A DNA stretch of 64,000 nt, taken from NCBI GenBank assembly GCA_037074705.1, contig CM073591.1, positions 92,105,532-92,169,531 of the forward strand, in the 5' to 3' direction. The stretch comes from Zhengitettix transpicula. Taxonomy: Eukaryota; Arthropoda; Insecta; Orthoptera; Tetrigidae. Made by a program: the position numbers and the translations under genes. The notes beneath the pieces are model-generated. The model ran no database searches and was not told the DNA's origin. It saw only the letters and a list, made by a program, of their open reading frames with translations. Of the stretch, positions 49,883 through 61,152 are shown piece after piece; within the stretch, counting starts at the first letter, position 1, and each line of letters starts with the position of its first letter.

Positions 49883-51517
49883 ATTCGTGTTTACGAACTT
49901 CAGAAAGTTGTATGTTCCTTATAATATTAGATTTATTTTTCGGTAGTATTTATATGATGAAATAGAATTCGTATCAGGTGTATAAATACGACAATATGGA
50001 ATTATACTATAAAACCTTCATATAGATAATATGTAGTGCTGCACAAAATATGAAACCAAAGTATCTTATGTAGTGTAAAATAATGTTTATAAACACACAC
50101 GGCGGAGTCTCAAAATCAATATTCACACAGGTCATAGAAAATAATTTATACAATAGGAACAGAAAAAAATAACACACAAACAATATATTCAGCTCTAGTG
50201 ATAATCTTTGATCTCCACGATTCACTTCACCGGAAATTACTGAAACGGAAGTCAGAAGGGACATACATAATCAATCCAAACTGACTAAACTAAAAGTATA
50301 GGTACTCAGTACTTTTGTAGCCAATAATTTAACCTGTTATAGATCGATTAAAGAGAACAGCAATAGGAGTTCAATAGAAATAAAAACTTCAGTGCATTCC
50401 AGTATATAGGACAATGACTGGATAAAGTAGTGGGTGAGTTCTTAGAGAAATTGAGAGAATTTCGCGAGAAACAAGAATGCGTTTCAAAATATCGCGGATG
50501 ACTATAGCAAAGAAAATTATAAATACATTGTAAAATAAACGACAACCTTATGTAAACGGTGAAACGTAACGTAATTTAAGTAAAATGATTTAAAATAGCA
50601 ACAGAGTATTCTGAATAACCACGATGAAGAAACAGAAAGTAAAAAACTAATTAAACTTATATGTAGTACTCTCCAAAACTATATGTAAGGAATGAGCCGG
50701 TGGGAGAGGGGAGGGGGGTAGTAAAAAAAGGTCATGCTGAAAATATAGAAGAGAACTCAGTAACGAAAACGGAATTACAATAATAATATCTAGCGACTGA
50801 TGAACCTGTACATCTCAGATAATCAAAAAATTCGTTATTGTGTACATTTGAAAGAAACTCATTGACAATCACATTGTTAAGTATGTGGCTAACATTTATC
50901 CCACAATTTGATCTACAAATGTGAAATGAGGACGAAAAATTTTATGCTCGCGCAATAAATGCAAATTGTGTTCGTAAGTTAGAAAACTCCATGAATAGAA
51001 GAAAATTTCTGCGCGCGGCAAAGTACGGACAGTAGTCAAAAGCATAAAACTGAAATGGCTGTGGACAGAAACATTTTGGGAATAATAAAATATCTAATGA
51101 ACTAACGAGTTCTGAAATAGAACTTGATGGGCGGCTGAAGATAAGAGCGACTGGCGGGACTAAAGCCACCCAATGCAGACATGGTTGGAGAACAATGCGT
51201 GAATATACAAACACGATAATCTTTTAAGTGAGACTAACGAAAAAAATGTGTTACAATAAGTAGATATGTAATATGACTATCTTCTTACGTACATATTATT
51301 GATGATCCTCGCATCTCCCTGCTACCATGAAAATACAAATGCTCGATTAGACCGACATAATTACGTCGCAAGAAAAACTGCTGCTCGTCATTTGGATTAA
51401 ACAATTTATACAGATAATAGTAATGTGTAATTAAAGTAGTTCACTTAAATGATTCATAAATTCACAGAAAAGTGATATACTATTTGCACAATCGTATGTA
51501 GCGAGTGGCCAGAAAAC

Positions 51518-51518
<1 letters not shown>
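49883..51518. other. AT-rich stretch, no gene recognised
   Basis: Minus frames of 85, 65 and 90 codons (50007-50264, 50348-50545, 50942-51214) have no domain I recognise. A G-rich patch (50695-50720) has no identity. Confidence 0.5.

Positions 51519-51554
<36 letters not shown>
51519..51554. repeat. TA microsatellite at LTR boundary
   Basis: About 18 TA units abutting the start of LTR f. Confidence 0.95.
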
Positions 51555-51557
<3 letters not shown>

Positions 51558-52473
51558 ATAGACAACTAATATATCTAATGAAAGGATTTTATAAATTATT
51601 TAATATTTGTATTATCAGCGTAATTTGTAGGCTACAATCAGCGTTGCGCAATAATGTGGAGTGTTTCAGGTGGTATTATTGTCGGCAATGTGTAATATTG
51701 AAAGCTTTGAAGAAATGTACAGTCTGCGATACTAGCTGACCAGAGAAGGTTAGTCACTGTCCCCGGATCGAAAATGTTTTTGTACGTGACAGTCAGACAG
51801 TGAGGACTGCTTATTAGGATTGTTTTGAACCATGTTAATTGGTATACAAGTAAGAGTCGATTAATGAAAAGACAGTTATTCAGATTGTTGGCGTTAGAAA
51901 TTTAAGGAGACACGCGTAAATTGTAGAGAAAGTTGTGCTAGCTGTTTTTGAACTGATATCATTGGTATAATTCATATGGAGTTAAATAAAACTAATATTT
52001 GGAAAGTGTAATGATTAGTGTGTTCGACAGCTGCTCCGGTGTCTGGTATGTACAAAAATCTATTGTAAACTTGGTATAATATTCCATACCGTCATATTAC
52101 TTATTTCGGTTTCATTGTATAATATTCAAGTAAATTAATTTCAATATTTTGTAATATATTTTTCTAAATTTGGTTATTTCATTGCGGATTCCTATTATTG
52201 TTTGAGGCCCGATAAGCGACCCTGAAGGTTTAAAGAATCTTATTAAAGGCGTAGCATTTATATATAAAGTTTGTCTATAAAAACTAATTAAATTTAAATG
52301 GTAATAAATGATTCTGTATTTATAATTTGATTGGTTAATAGTTATTTCATGTACTTAATCATCAAAAGATCATTTTAATCAATAGTTAAATAAATTCGAT
52401 TCTCCTAAATAGATTATAATGTTAATTGGCATCGCAGCGTGGGGTTTGTTTCTATTTAGCTTCGATTATTACT
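51555..52473 (+). mobile_element. Solo LTR f (divergent), TA-associated LTR family
   Basis: Starts TGTATAGACAACTAAT immediately after the TA run and ends GATTATTACT against TATATATAT, so both ends sit in TA sequence and match the family termini approximately. Internally, similarity to the other LTRs is weaker. The GACCCTGA word lies at the expected distance from the 3' end, and there are polyadenylation-like AATAAA words. At 919 bp it has the right length. Family membership is likely but less secure than for a, b, c and e. Confidence 0.5.
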
Positions 52474-52481
52474 ATATATAT

Positions 52482-53358
52482 TGTAGCAATAGTTAATTAG
52501 GCCGTTAATTGTTTGGTTATAATTTGAATTGTAGTGAATAATTGGAATTATAGCGGTATGAGCTACCAAAGCGACAATAGCGCTGAGCTCTGTTGATTTG
52601 TTTAAGAGCCGAAGTGGTGATTGCGCGCGCAAAAGTAAAGTTAGTCTACGTAAGCAACGAGAGGAGAGACATGAAAACAAATCTTCACCGATATACATAA
52701 CAGTAAAAGTCTAAAATCTGCAAATCGTGAGTTCCTGTAAGCAAGCAGATAGTTGGACAGAGAGATTTTCTAACAACTAGTCAACGGTGAAGCAAAGGTT
52801 GCTTCATTATAAAAATTGAACAATTTTGCATTGAGGGAAACCAACATCCGATAGTTGACCAATTAGGAGAGGATCATCCGAGGTTCCTGAGAACTGAGTA
52901 CGTACATTTCGACAGCGTATGTGTAAAATCTGTGAGGAAATTAGAATCAGTGTAAAATTTTGCATTTAAAGTGTAGTGTTGAAGCTACAAAAGAATGCTA
53001 GTACCAGTCGGACATTATGTAACCAAAACTTTGATAAATAATATTTGTAAACGATAACTAATAGGGTAGATTCAGATTTCGTTCACTTTTCATTTCGTTC
53101 AAGTTTAATTTATTTACGTTTAACTTTCTTTCATTTATCGACATATTGTTTTAGGTAAATTTTATGCTTTATTTGTTAATCAGTTTATCAGTTTATCTTT
53201 TCTGTTAATTATCAAACCCTGTTACGACGCTAGGGAAGAGATCTTAATTTGATTGTAATTGTTTTAACTTTTGGAAGCCACAATTTAATAAATAATTATT
53301 TTGTTTGTTAATTTTTCAGAATCTTTTAATTTAATTTAACCTTTTCATTTTGATTATT

Positions 53359-53361
<3 letters not shown>
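52482..53361 (+). mobile_element. Solo LTR c, TA-associated LTR family
   Basis: Starts TGTAGCAATAGTTAATTAGG and ends GATTATTACA. ATAT lies on both sides (52478-52481 and 53362-53365). It shares GGAGAGAC, GAAGCAAAGGTT, CAGATTTCGTTC, TTATCAAACCC and GAAGCCACAATTTAATAAA with other members. It is 880 bp with no coding region. Only nine bases of TA sequence separate it from LTR f in the same orientation. Confidence 0.75.

Positions 53362-53446
<85 letters not shown>
53362..53446. repeat. Compound TA/GA microsatellite
   Basis: A TA run of about 47 bp passes directly into about 38 bp of GA. It begins exactly at the 3' end of LTR c. Confidence 0.95.
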
Positions 53447-53450
<4 letters not shown>

Positions 53451-54643
53451 GTTGAACACTTGATGAGTGCAATTCTCACTGAATGTATTCTTAGTAAATA
53501 GCATTTCCATGAATTCACAGTTGTTATCGAAGTAAATCCATTTCCACTCGAGGAGGGAGAGCAGTTTCTTGCAAGAGGCTTGTTTGGGCCCTGTATCGAC
53601 CGTATGGAAGTGGGTCCCAGCTCCTAGCCCTAGAAAAGCGCGCACTTCCACGTAGTTCTCCTTGTTCGATGCGACGTAACGCGTTTATTTGCAATTTGCA
53701 TGCAAACTGTAACAGCAGTCGGACACTGTGCTTAGGATCGTCGGCTATTTCCCAGTCACGTTCTTGCTTAAATCGCTTCCTTCATCTTACGAATCTATTC
53801 ATGCACAGTCTTATAATCAGGCTCACTGGAATTATAAAACCAGATTTTATTCGAACGCTTTATACGGTAAACATATATTTTAAACGAGAAACATAATGCA
53901 TATTCTTTAAAAATTATGAAGTCGTTCGTATTCTGTCTATAATTTTTGCTAGTATCATTAAACCAGTCAATGGGCTTTACCACTTCTTAATTAAAGGCAT
54001 CCTAATTTGTGGAATATTATATTCATTCAACCGTATTTTAAGCCATCATGTTTCTATTTTATAATTGTAGGAAATTTAAAAACAAATACAAACTAAAAGT
54101 CCAATAAATATGCACATTAACTACATATTAGTTTGTGCGACTTAACATTGTCCTATAGCATGTTGACGGAAGTGTAACAGTTGTAATTCGTATTTAACTC
54201 TAGTAGACTCCTACATAAATTGAGAGTAGTGTTTTTGTTCTTGCGTTACATATCTATTAATGTTTTAAAGTTTCTAATTTTTCGCATGTATGTATTAAAC
54301 AGTTTGATTATTACAAAAAGTCCTAATCTACGTATTATACAATAATTTACGTATTAAAGGTGTTAATTTATTTTATGATATCAATTTGCTGTGTTTACAA
54401 AAATATGTTTACTAAATTATTTGAGTCGTGTATTCCAATGCTTATTCGTTCACCATTTGTCATATTTTGTATTTGTCTAAATTATATATTAAGTTTTACA
54501 GTTGTATTTCATGTTTTAATTGTGGTATAAATTGCCGTACTAAATTGGGGACAAACCGAGAGAACATTTTTAGTTTTACTATTTTCCTCTATTATGTTCT
54601 AATTCTCATTGGTGGGATTGTTGTGAACTTATTATTAAGATAA
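53447..54643. other. AT-rich stretch, no gene recognised
   Basis: The patch 53540-53770 is less AT-rich. The 106-codon minus frame (53651-53331) crosses the microsatellite and its N-terminal half shows no known motif. Other frames (71-75 codons) are unsupported. Confidence 0.5.
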
Positions 54644-55045
54644 ATGCGGTTCACATCTCTCTGCTTTTTGAACTACGGTTCCCACATGCCGAGGCGCCTC
54701 GGCCTGTTTTGAGAGGTGTATGTTCCGGGGTCGCAGACCTTGGGCATACTGTAAGAGTTGTTCTCTGTTCCCATTGGAACAGTCGGCCAGCTGCCTCCTA
54801 AACTGGTCGAGGTACGGAGAAGGGAATGCTGCGACCCCCACAGCAAACTCTTCTCCCGCTATCGGAAGGGCGTAGGACAAGCACCCCCGACCTACCTGAT
54901 GTAGGTTTTTCTAGGGTTTTCCCTGCATTATTTTTAGGCGAATGCCGGGTAGGATCCTTATAGTCCGGGGGCCCTAGTTAACCCTTGGCTACCTTCCTCT
55001 ACTCTTCCGCATCCCCCCTTTCAAATCTCTTCCTAAGCTATTAAA
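54644..55045 (+). mobile_element. A-tailed retroelement, copy H (3' truncated)
   Basis: Plus-oriented. The head starts TCACATCTCTCTGC, the same type as copy E. The body is intact through CTTCCGCATCCCCCC and stops at CTATTAAA, so the last ~60 bp and the A tail are gone. Loss of the 3' end is unusual for this family and implies a later deletion rather than incomplete reverse transcription. Confidence 0.85.
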
Positions 55046-55880
55046 TTTTAAAAGATTATTCACAAAGTTCAATTTACTAATATGCAAATAAATATTAAGT
55101 TAAAAGGAAATCATTTATTTCAAACTAACTTAAATTGTCTAAAATTATTCAAATGAGCCTGAAAAATGTTTAATAGTTTGTTATGACTTCTTAAATTATA
55201 TCTAAGGGATTAATAAACAATTAAGAGAATTATTTCTTCCTCTTCCCTTAATTGCATGTAATGATTAACATAAGACGTTATTGTGTGAGCCATTGTTAAT
55301 ACTACTTTGAAGCCCACTCACTACCTTTATTTTCAGTCTGAAATATTTCTCGCTTAAATACATATCCTATCTCATATATATTTCGTGTTATTTCTCTATA
55401 TCTGTGAGTCTTCAGTATATCCTTCACAACATTCCATATTTTATACGTGTCATGTTTTCTTTTTGGGTAATAAATATCATGATTTATTTACGTATTACTT
55501 CTTCATTCCTGAGTAAATACACAAAATAAACTTTACGTAGTGTTAAAAAGTAATTTATTTTCTGTAACGCGAGAGGGAAAAATTCGTCTATAGAAGAATG
55601 AATCTTATAAAACAGTTATACCACGTTTTACTGTTTACTATTATGTATTCAGTCATTATATACTCAGATGAGTATAAAATAATTAACGAATATCCTTGTT
55701 GTTCATGAAAGCAACAATCGGTTTTTGACAACTTAACTGAAAGACAGATTTATAAGTAATGTCTGTTCAAATTTAGATATTGAATTGGTGTTTTCTATTG
55801 GTCATTCGACATTGACTTTACTTCTGTTACACAAAAGATTGTCTATCTCGCAGTATTTCTACTCACATAAAAATGTTTAC
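55046..55880. other. AT-rich stretch, no feature seen
   Basis: No frame, repeat or motif of note. Confidence 0.6.
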
Positions 55881-56432
55881 TCCGTGAAATGATCTGCACC
55901 AGCAGGGACTGCAGAGTAGGGCTCTACAAGGAACTTGAGGAAAAGTGGAGTAGACCAGTGAAACCAGAGGAATGCGGAGTCATCCTCAGAAATGTCAACA
56001 GCATCAGAGAAATATCGCACCCGAAAGAACTATCTCGAAGGCAACAGGTTGTTGTAGCCAGAATAAGAACATTGCACTCCAGTTTCACTCACTCATTCTT
56101 GATTTCCAGATCTCCGCAGCCTGTATGCAGCTCATGCAAGGAGCCCACAACAATTCCTCATGTCGTCTTTGATTGCCCCAAATATAGCGAGATAAGAAGA
56201 TCAACCATAGACGCCCATTCAATGATGGAGATTGCAACTCATCAGCAGCAGTAAACAACCTCATAGACTTTATGATGAAAACTGAGTTGTATAAAGTAAT
56301 TTAATTGTTATACAAATGTAGAACTTAACAGATGTAAGTCGCTAATGATCAAAAGGATAATGCGACGTTAAATTGTAATTTTAAAAAATGATATGAGACG
56401 CTCATAGCAATGGGAACCGAAATGAAATGAAA
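55881..56432 (+). mobile_element. RNase H-type LINE 3' fragment
   Basis: A 5'-truncated LINE tail on the plus strand. It consists of the last ~140 codons of ORF2, about 100 bp of 3' untranslated sequence and a short ATGAA-type repeat (GAAATGAAATGAAA at about 56419-56432) as the tail. The ORF content and tail style fit the I/Jockey group of elements rather than the GATA-tailed LINE at 36.5 kb, so at least two LINE lineages are present. Confidence 0.7.
55889..56304 (+). pseudogene. LINE ORF2 C-terminal fragment (zinc-knuckle-like tail)
   Basis: The 121-codon frame (55889-56254) includes SRRQQVVVARIRTLHSSFTHSF, then CSSCKEPTTIPHVVFDCPKY. The latter is a C-x2-C-x7-H-x4-C arrangement found downstream of the RNase H domain in I- and Jockey-type ORF2 proteins. 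After a one-base frame change near 56240 the reading continues NNLIDFMMKTELYKVI to a stop at 56302-56304, the usual kind of ending. The endonuclease, reverse transcriptase and most of RNase H are absent, so it is non-functional. Confidence 0.75.
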
Positions 56433-56525
56433 CATAGCTTTCTCGGATCCGAAACGTCTATAGTTCAAGTTGCAATATTATAGTAATTCTACTACAAACG
56501 TATTTTTTCAATGTCATCGATACAG

Positions 56526-56740
56526 AAACTATCCGGCCGTTTGCCTGACAAACCCTTTCCTGAAGCACGTTTTTCCGACAACAAATTCCCAATTGACGTT
56601 TGCGCGACAAGACAAATTTCCAATATTAGTTTTCCCGACAGGACAAAATTTCGATTGCTACTTTCCCGACAGTACATTATCCCGATTCAAGTTTTCCCGA
56701 CAGGTCATTTTCCCTATGGATCATTTACCTGAAAGGTTAG
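56526..56740. repeat. Degenerate ~30 bp minisatellite
   Basis: About six imperfect units built on GTTTTCCCGACAGGACAAAT-like sequence. Recognisable unit starts lie near 56530, 56567, 56596, 56628, 56661 and 56690. The CCGACA/GCGACA core recurs in most units. Open frames on both strands (61-94 codons) follow from the repeat. Confidence 0.7.
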
Positions 56741-57665
56741 TTTTTACGAAATAAAGCAGAAAATTAAAATTGTAGAACAACTAACATTAGTGTATATATA
56801 GACCTACATATATAGTTATCTTATTATACATGATTATTATTTTAAATTAAGTTATTCATAAGTGTGTGGAACAATTTCAACGAAACTTGGTACGCGTATC
56901 ACTTAAGATTCAGGAACCAACCCCGTGGATTTCAAATAACTCTAGCACCACTATTTGGATGGAAGAAATACAAAATATGCGATAACGGCCTATATTGGCA
57001 TCGAATAAATAGTAATCATGTATAACAAGATACCTAACATATTAGGTGTTCTATAACATTATTATTCTGCTTTATTTCGTAAAAACTCATTTTTCGGGAA
57101 TTTTGAACAAGACCCACATCCAGAAAACCCCTATCCGGATTGTTTTCCGGAATAAATCTCCTCCTCCCCCTCAACCACCTATCTCAGAATTCACCCAAAC
57201 CAGACCCTCAGCCTAAACCCTCATTTTCGAAAACTAGAAACCCAAATATTTAACCTTATCAAATGCCATAATTAACTGTTGCCATCCTAAATCCCTCATC
57301 CATGCGTACAAAACTTCCCATCCGCCGAGTAATAGATTGTAGCCACATCGTTTCTCACACCACGTCACCTTCAGTCCTTAATGGCCGTGGAAAGAAGAAT
57401 CCTCCGCATCTGTCTTTCACTTTACCGCCAAAACCCATGCATCAACCTATGCAAACACCATCGCTTTCTAAAATTCCACTCTATCATCCAACTTCTTGCG
57501 CATCTCTGTGCATCCTATGGACAAAAAAGGTCCTATCCATCTTTCAATATCCCACAAGTTTTGAACGAAAACTTAAAATACAACTCCCCAATTTCCACGA
57601 GACAACCAATCAGCAAACTATTACTCCGAATCCTCTCTCCTAAACGAAAAAGGATGTTATATCAC
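56741..57665. other. Mixed stretch with a possible LINE-like coding trace
   Basis: From 57381 to 57680 a 99-codon plus frame begins MAVERRILRICLSLYR. This loosely resembles the tail of LINE ORF2 proteins, where a basic L-R-I motif follows the thumb region. A 113-codon frame overlaps it in another phase. The C-rich composition here may simply favour open frames. I rate the coding reading as weak. Confidence 0.3.
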
Positions 57666-57702
57666 TTTTTTTTAGAGTAACATGCTTCTTGAGGGTAATC
57701 GC
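57666..57702 (-). mobile_element. Isolated 3'-end scrap of the A-tailed family
   Basis: T run plus AGAGTAACATGC..TTGAGGGTAATC repeats, with a few changes, the first ~35 bp of copy I (T run, AGGGTAACAGGC..GTGAGGATAATC), just 10 bp away. It is either a severely 5'-truncated separate insertion or a partial duplication of the copy's end. Confidence 0.65.
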
Positions 57703-57712
57703 CTTTCATATC

Positions 57713-58110
57713 TTTTTTAGGGTAACAGGCTACGTGAGGATAATCCACATGGTGGCAACTCCCCTTTAATAGCATAGGAAGGAATTTGAAAGGGGGGATT
57801 CGGAAGGTAGCCAAGGGTTAACTAGGGCCGACGGACTATAGTTTAAGGATCCTACCCGGCATTCGTCTAAAAGTAATGCAGGGAAAACCCTAGAAAAACC
57901 TGCATCAGGTAGGTCGGGCATTGGGTACTTGTCCCACGCCCTTCCGATAGCAGGAGAGGAGTTTGCTGTGGGAACGCAGCATTCCCTTCTCCGTTCTCGA
58001 CCAGTTTAGGAGGCAGCTGGCCGACTATTCCAATGGGAATAGCGAACAACTCTTACCGTATGCCCAAGGTCTGTGACCCCGGAACGTACACCTCTCAAAA
58101 CAGGCCGAGG
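57713..58110 (-). mobile_element. A-tailed retroelement, copy I (5' truncated)
   Basis: Minus-oriented. It runs from the tail T run (57713-57718) to the CCGAGG half of the mini-hairpin, missing about 110 bp of head. Tail type matches A, C and F. It retains CCACGCCCTTCCGATAGCAG and GGCAGCTGGCCGACTATTCC. Frames of 60 and 96 codons through it are by-products. Confidence 0.9.
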
Positions 58111-58390
58111 AAGGGTAGGGACACAATTAATAAGAAAAAAAACTTGAAACGTCAGCGCCTTTCACTTTCTCAGAAAAATTATAACTACAGATCCTCCTTC
58201 CCAATTCCCACGTTGAAGCGAACTTTTGGCCCTATAAAGTCAAAGGACTTATCATCATCAATGACAAAAATTGTTCGTAATAAATTTATTGATTCCACAA
58301 CTAAACATTCTTTAAGCCACTAAATCTGTATTCCGTCTTGCTTACGATGATCAACTAGCACAAACGGGTTCTGTCAGAATCTTTTTTATA
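58111..58390. other. Spacer, no feature seen
   Basis: No repeat or motif of note. Confidence 0.6.
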
Positions 58391-58392
58391 TA

Positions 58393-59591
58393 CCACTGTG
58401 ATCAAAAAGTAAGGTGAAATTGTCAGGTAATTTTTTTACCTCGGTTGGTAGGACTGTCTATAATATTTGCCAAGCGTCTGTTTGTTTAAAGGTTTAATTA
58501 TCTCCGAGTTACACGTGTTGTTGTAAACAACCAAAAGTGAATTTTTCGATTTTTGCAATGGGTGATTTTGTTGAGCAAAGAACTTGCATCAAATGTTGTT
58601 TGCGGAACGAATATTCTTGTGCGGACACGTGATCAAACTATGGCACAAAAAAACGTTTATAAGTGGTACAACGAGTTCAAAGAGGGCCGAGAACGCGTTC
58701 AAGACGATCCGCGCTCTGGACCACTATAAACGTCCAGAAAATCAAAGATTTAGTGCTTGAAAATCGTCGATGGACAATTAGAGATCTCGCTGATATTGTT
58801 GAATTATTATTTGGCTCTGCCCAAACCATTTTGAAGAATGTTTTGTGTCTCAAACGCGTCAAGTCTCGATTGGTGTCCAATCGCTCATTTTTTTGGAAAA
58901 AAAAGCGTCGCGTTGATGTGTGTGAAACTTTGCTGTCTGACTATTAGGACCACTTGAAATGCATCATTACTGAAGACGAGACTTTGATTTACGCATTCGA
59001 CTCTGAAACCACCGACAAATCCAGCGAATATCGTGCAAAAGGTGAAGCAAGACCGAAATTACCATGGCAAAGACGATCGAAAATCAAGGTCATGTTGACA
59101 GTTTTCTTTGACTATCGTGGTGTGGTGCACTATGAATTCCTTTCGCCGGGCCAAACTGTCAACAAAGAATATTATTTGACCGTTATGCGTCGTTTGCGTA
59201 AAGCTATTCGTCTGAAACGGCCGGAATTATGGACGAGCAACTCTTAGTTCCTTCATAACGATAATGCACCATGTCATACTGCATTGGTTCTTCGCGACTT
59301 TTTTGCCAAAAACTCGACTCATATGCTTCCGCAACCACCGTATTCGCCTGATTTGGCTCCGTGCGACTTTTGGCTATTCAGAAAACTCAAAAGGCCAATG
59401 CGGGGAGGCCGTTTTGACATGATTGAGGAGATACTGGAAAAAGACTATTCCGACTGTTACGAGGACTGGAAAAGCGTTGGAAAAGTGCGTTTTATCGGAC
59501 GGGGATTACTTTGAAAGGGATGAAATTGATTTGGAAGAATAAATAAAGAATTTATATTTTATAAATAAATTCACCTTACTTTTCACAGTGG
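58393..59591 (+). mobile_element. Mariner transposon, near full length, with TA duplication
   Basis: Inverted termini start CCACTGTGA at 58393 and, on the other strand, CCACTGTGA at 59591. Both continue into AAAGTAAGGTGAA, with a 3-base gap on one side. TA lies directly outside both ends (58391-58392, 59592-59593), the expected target duplication. At 1199 bp it is a little shorter than a typical ~1.3 kb mariner. It carries a transposase gene that is damaged but legible. A non-autonomous relic, fairly young judging by how readable the gene is. Confidence 0.9.
58558..59542 (+). pseudogene. Mariner transposase pseudogene (DD34D)
   Basis: From ATG at 58558 (MGDFVEQRTCIK) one frame stays legible for over 900 bp, broken by in-frame stops at 58630, 58660, 58945 and 59245. 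A one-base shift near 59470 is needed to reach DLEE and the stop at 59540-59542. In order are VQKIKDLVLENRRWTIRDLA (helix-turn-helix region), ITEDETLIY with the first catalytic Asp, HNDNAPCH with the second, and YSPDLAPCDFWLF with the third, 34 residues after the second. That spacing is the mariner DD34D signature. The length of about 328 codons against a usual ~345 points to small deletions near the N-terminus. All three acidic residues survive, but the stops make it inactive. Confidence 0.9.
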
Positions 59592-59593
59592 TA

Positions 59594-60936
59594 TACGAAA
59601 AAGCTTTAATTGACTTTCATATATTAATATCAAAATTTCTATATCGTAGCATCTGATAGCAAGCAAGTTACTTTGATATTAGTATACAGCATTAAACGCA
59701 GTGAGGGAGAATTACATGATGTTCCGGAGAGAGTCGCTTTCATATATTGCGGTCGTGTGAGAAGCTTGAATTACACCCAGAGAAATTGCTGCCACAAAAT
59801 GCTTCTGGTGGCCAGTTCCCAGTGGCAAAGAGCCACGGGGTGGAGTTATGGCTTAAGATTCAACAGGTCTCTGAAAGGAGCAGCGACAGACCGCAATTAC
59901 ATAACATCTATCAATGCTTAAAATAGCCTAGGCGTTATTTAATGGAAACGTTTCAAATTCAATACCACAAATGAGAACAGGATCATACATTTGTCCTTTA
60001 CTGAAACTGGAACCGTTTTTTTACGTTTCTACATTTCGCGGCATTTATCAAGAATACAAATTTAATCATTTTATGTGTAAGCCATAATATCTATCCTGTT
60101 GTAACCTTCAACATGCGTTATGAAACCGTTTAAATAAATATATTTTGGCCGAAGAATAATCAGTATCATATAATTTAATGGAATTCGTAACACCAATCAC
60201 TTTCGCAGAGTCGAATATGCTAGATTAAACATCGAAACAACTATAGATAGAGCAGCGACATTACTACCGCAAAAATGATATACCTCCCTTATTTTTATTC
60301 TACTTTTATCTCACGTTTTACAGGTTTTATTTCGCAAATATTTAAACTACAAGTCCAGCCGTAAGTGTAATCCATACTGTAATCTGTAAAAAATTTAAAA
60401 CCTTATTTCAAAAAATTTGCTATTTTAAACTTTCCTTTTATTTCTCTTTTCTACGTGCTGAACTTTATTTGGCGCAACATCGGCACATATATATAAAAAT
60501 AACTGTAAATATTATTCTCAAGTTATGAGGTATTTATTATTTTACTTCTAATCCAATAGTCTCATAAACTGGGATTTTAAATGTTTCTTGAACTAAAATG
60601 AGAAGTTTGCATTCTAAATATAATGACATGAAACAAATTACGTTAATACCATTTCAATTATTTTTCTATCCAAATCTCTATGAGGGAAGAATAAATCTAG
60701 AACTTTTTAACGTTGAGGTATCTGTTGGCGTCTATTTGCGAAACAATTTGATAGCAACTTACGTTTTGAAACACATTTAGCGAATCTTATGAAACTGGAT
60801 CACAGCGTTGAGGATAGAGTGATGTCGTGCATGACTGATCAACACCGAACAGGCACCAGGAAGTAGCGGCGACTGTCGATCTCCAGTTCTAGCCAGACTA
60901 TAATTCTAAAATACGACTCTCTTTGCTCCGAGAACA
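59594..60936. other. AT-rich stretch, no gene recognised
   Basis: An 82-codon plus frame (59673-59921) lies in a less AT-rich patch and has no motif I know. The rest is featureless. Confidence 0.45.
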
Positions 60937-60938
60937 TA

Positions 60939-61150
60939 CGAGGGTGGTCTGAAAAGTTTCCGACCTCAACGTGAAGATGGCAGCACTAATAAATAAAAGC
61001 TAGTGAATTTACAGAGATGGGAGCATCGCTGGGAGAAGTATGTAGAGTTACAGGGAGACTATTTTGAAAAATAGAAAAATAAAATAAAATAAAAATTCAA
61101 AAAAATATCTTCTATCATTGTTGGGTCGGAAACTTTTCAGACCACCCTCG
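60939..61150 (+). mobile_element. 212 bp mariner-derived MITE
   Basis: Perfect 27 bp inverted termini lie at 60939-60965 and 61124-61150 (starting CGAGGGTGGTCTGAAAAG), and TA duplications lie at 60937-60938 and 61151-61152. The interior keeps the last codons of a transposase: WEHRWEKYVELQGDYFEK then TAG, ending at about 61071. This is the standard mariner C-terminus. The rest of the gene is deleted, making this a textbook deletion-derived non-autonomous element. Its termini differ from those of the 58.4 kb mariner and resemble those at 16.2 kb in the first bases, so it belongs to another mariner lineage. Perfect termini suggest recent mobility. Confidence 0.92.
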
Positions 61151-61152
61151 TA

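Noticed and set aside
58663..58947. Several separate transposase genes between 58.5 and 59.5 kb
   Set aside because: All pieces lie in one frame and in the correct order for one mariner transposase broken by stop codons.
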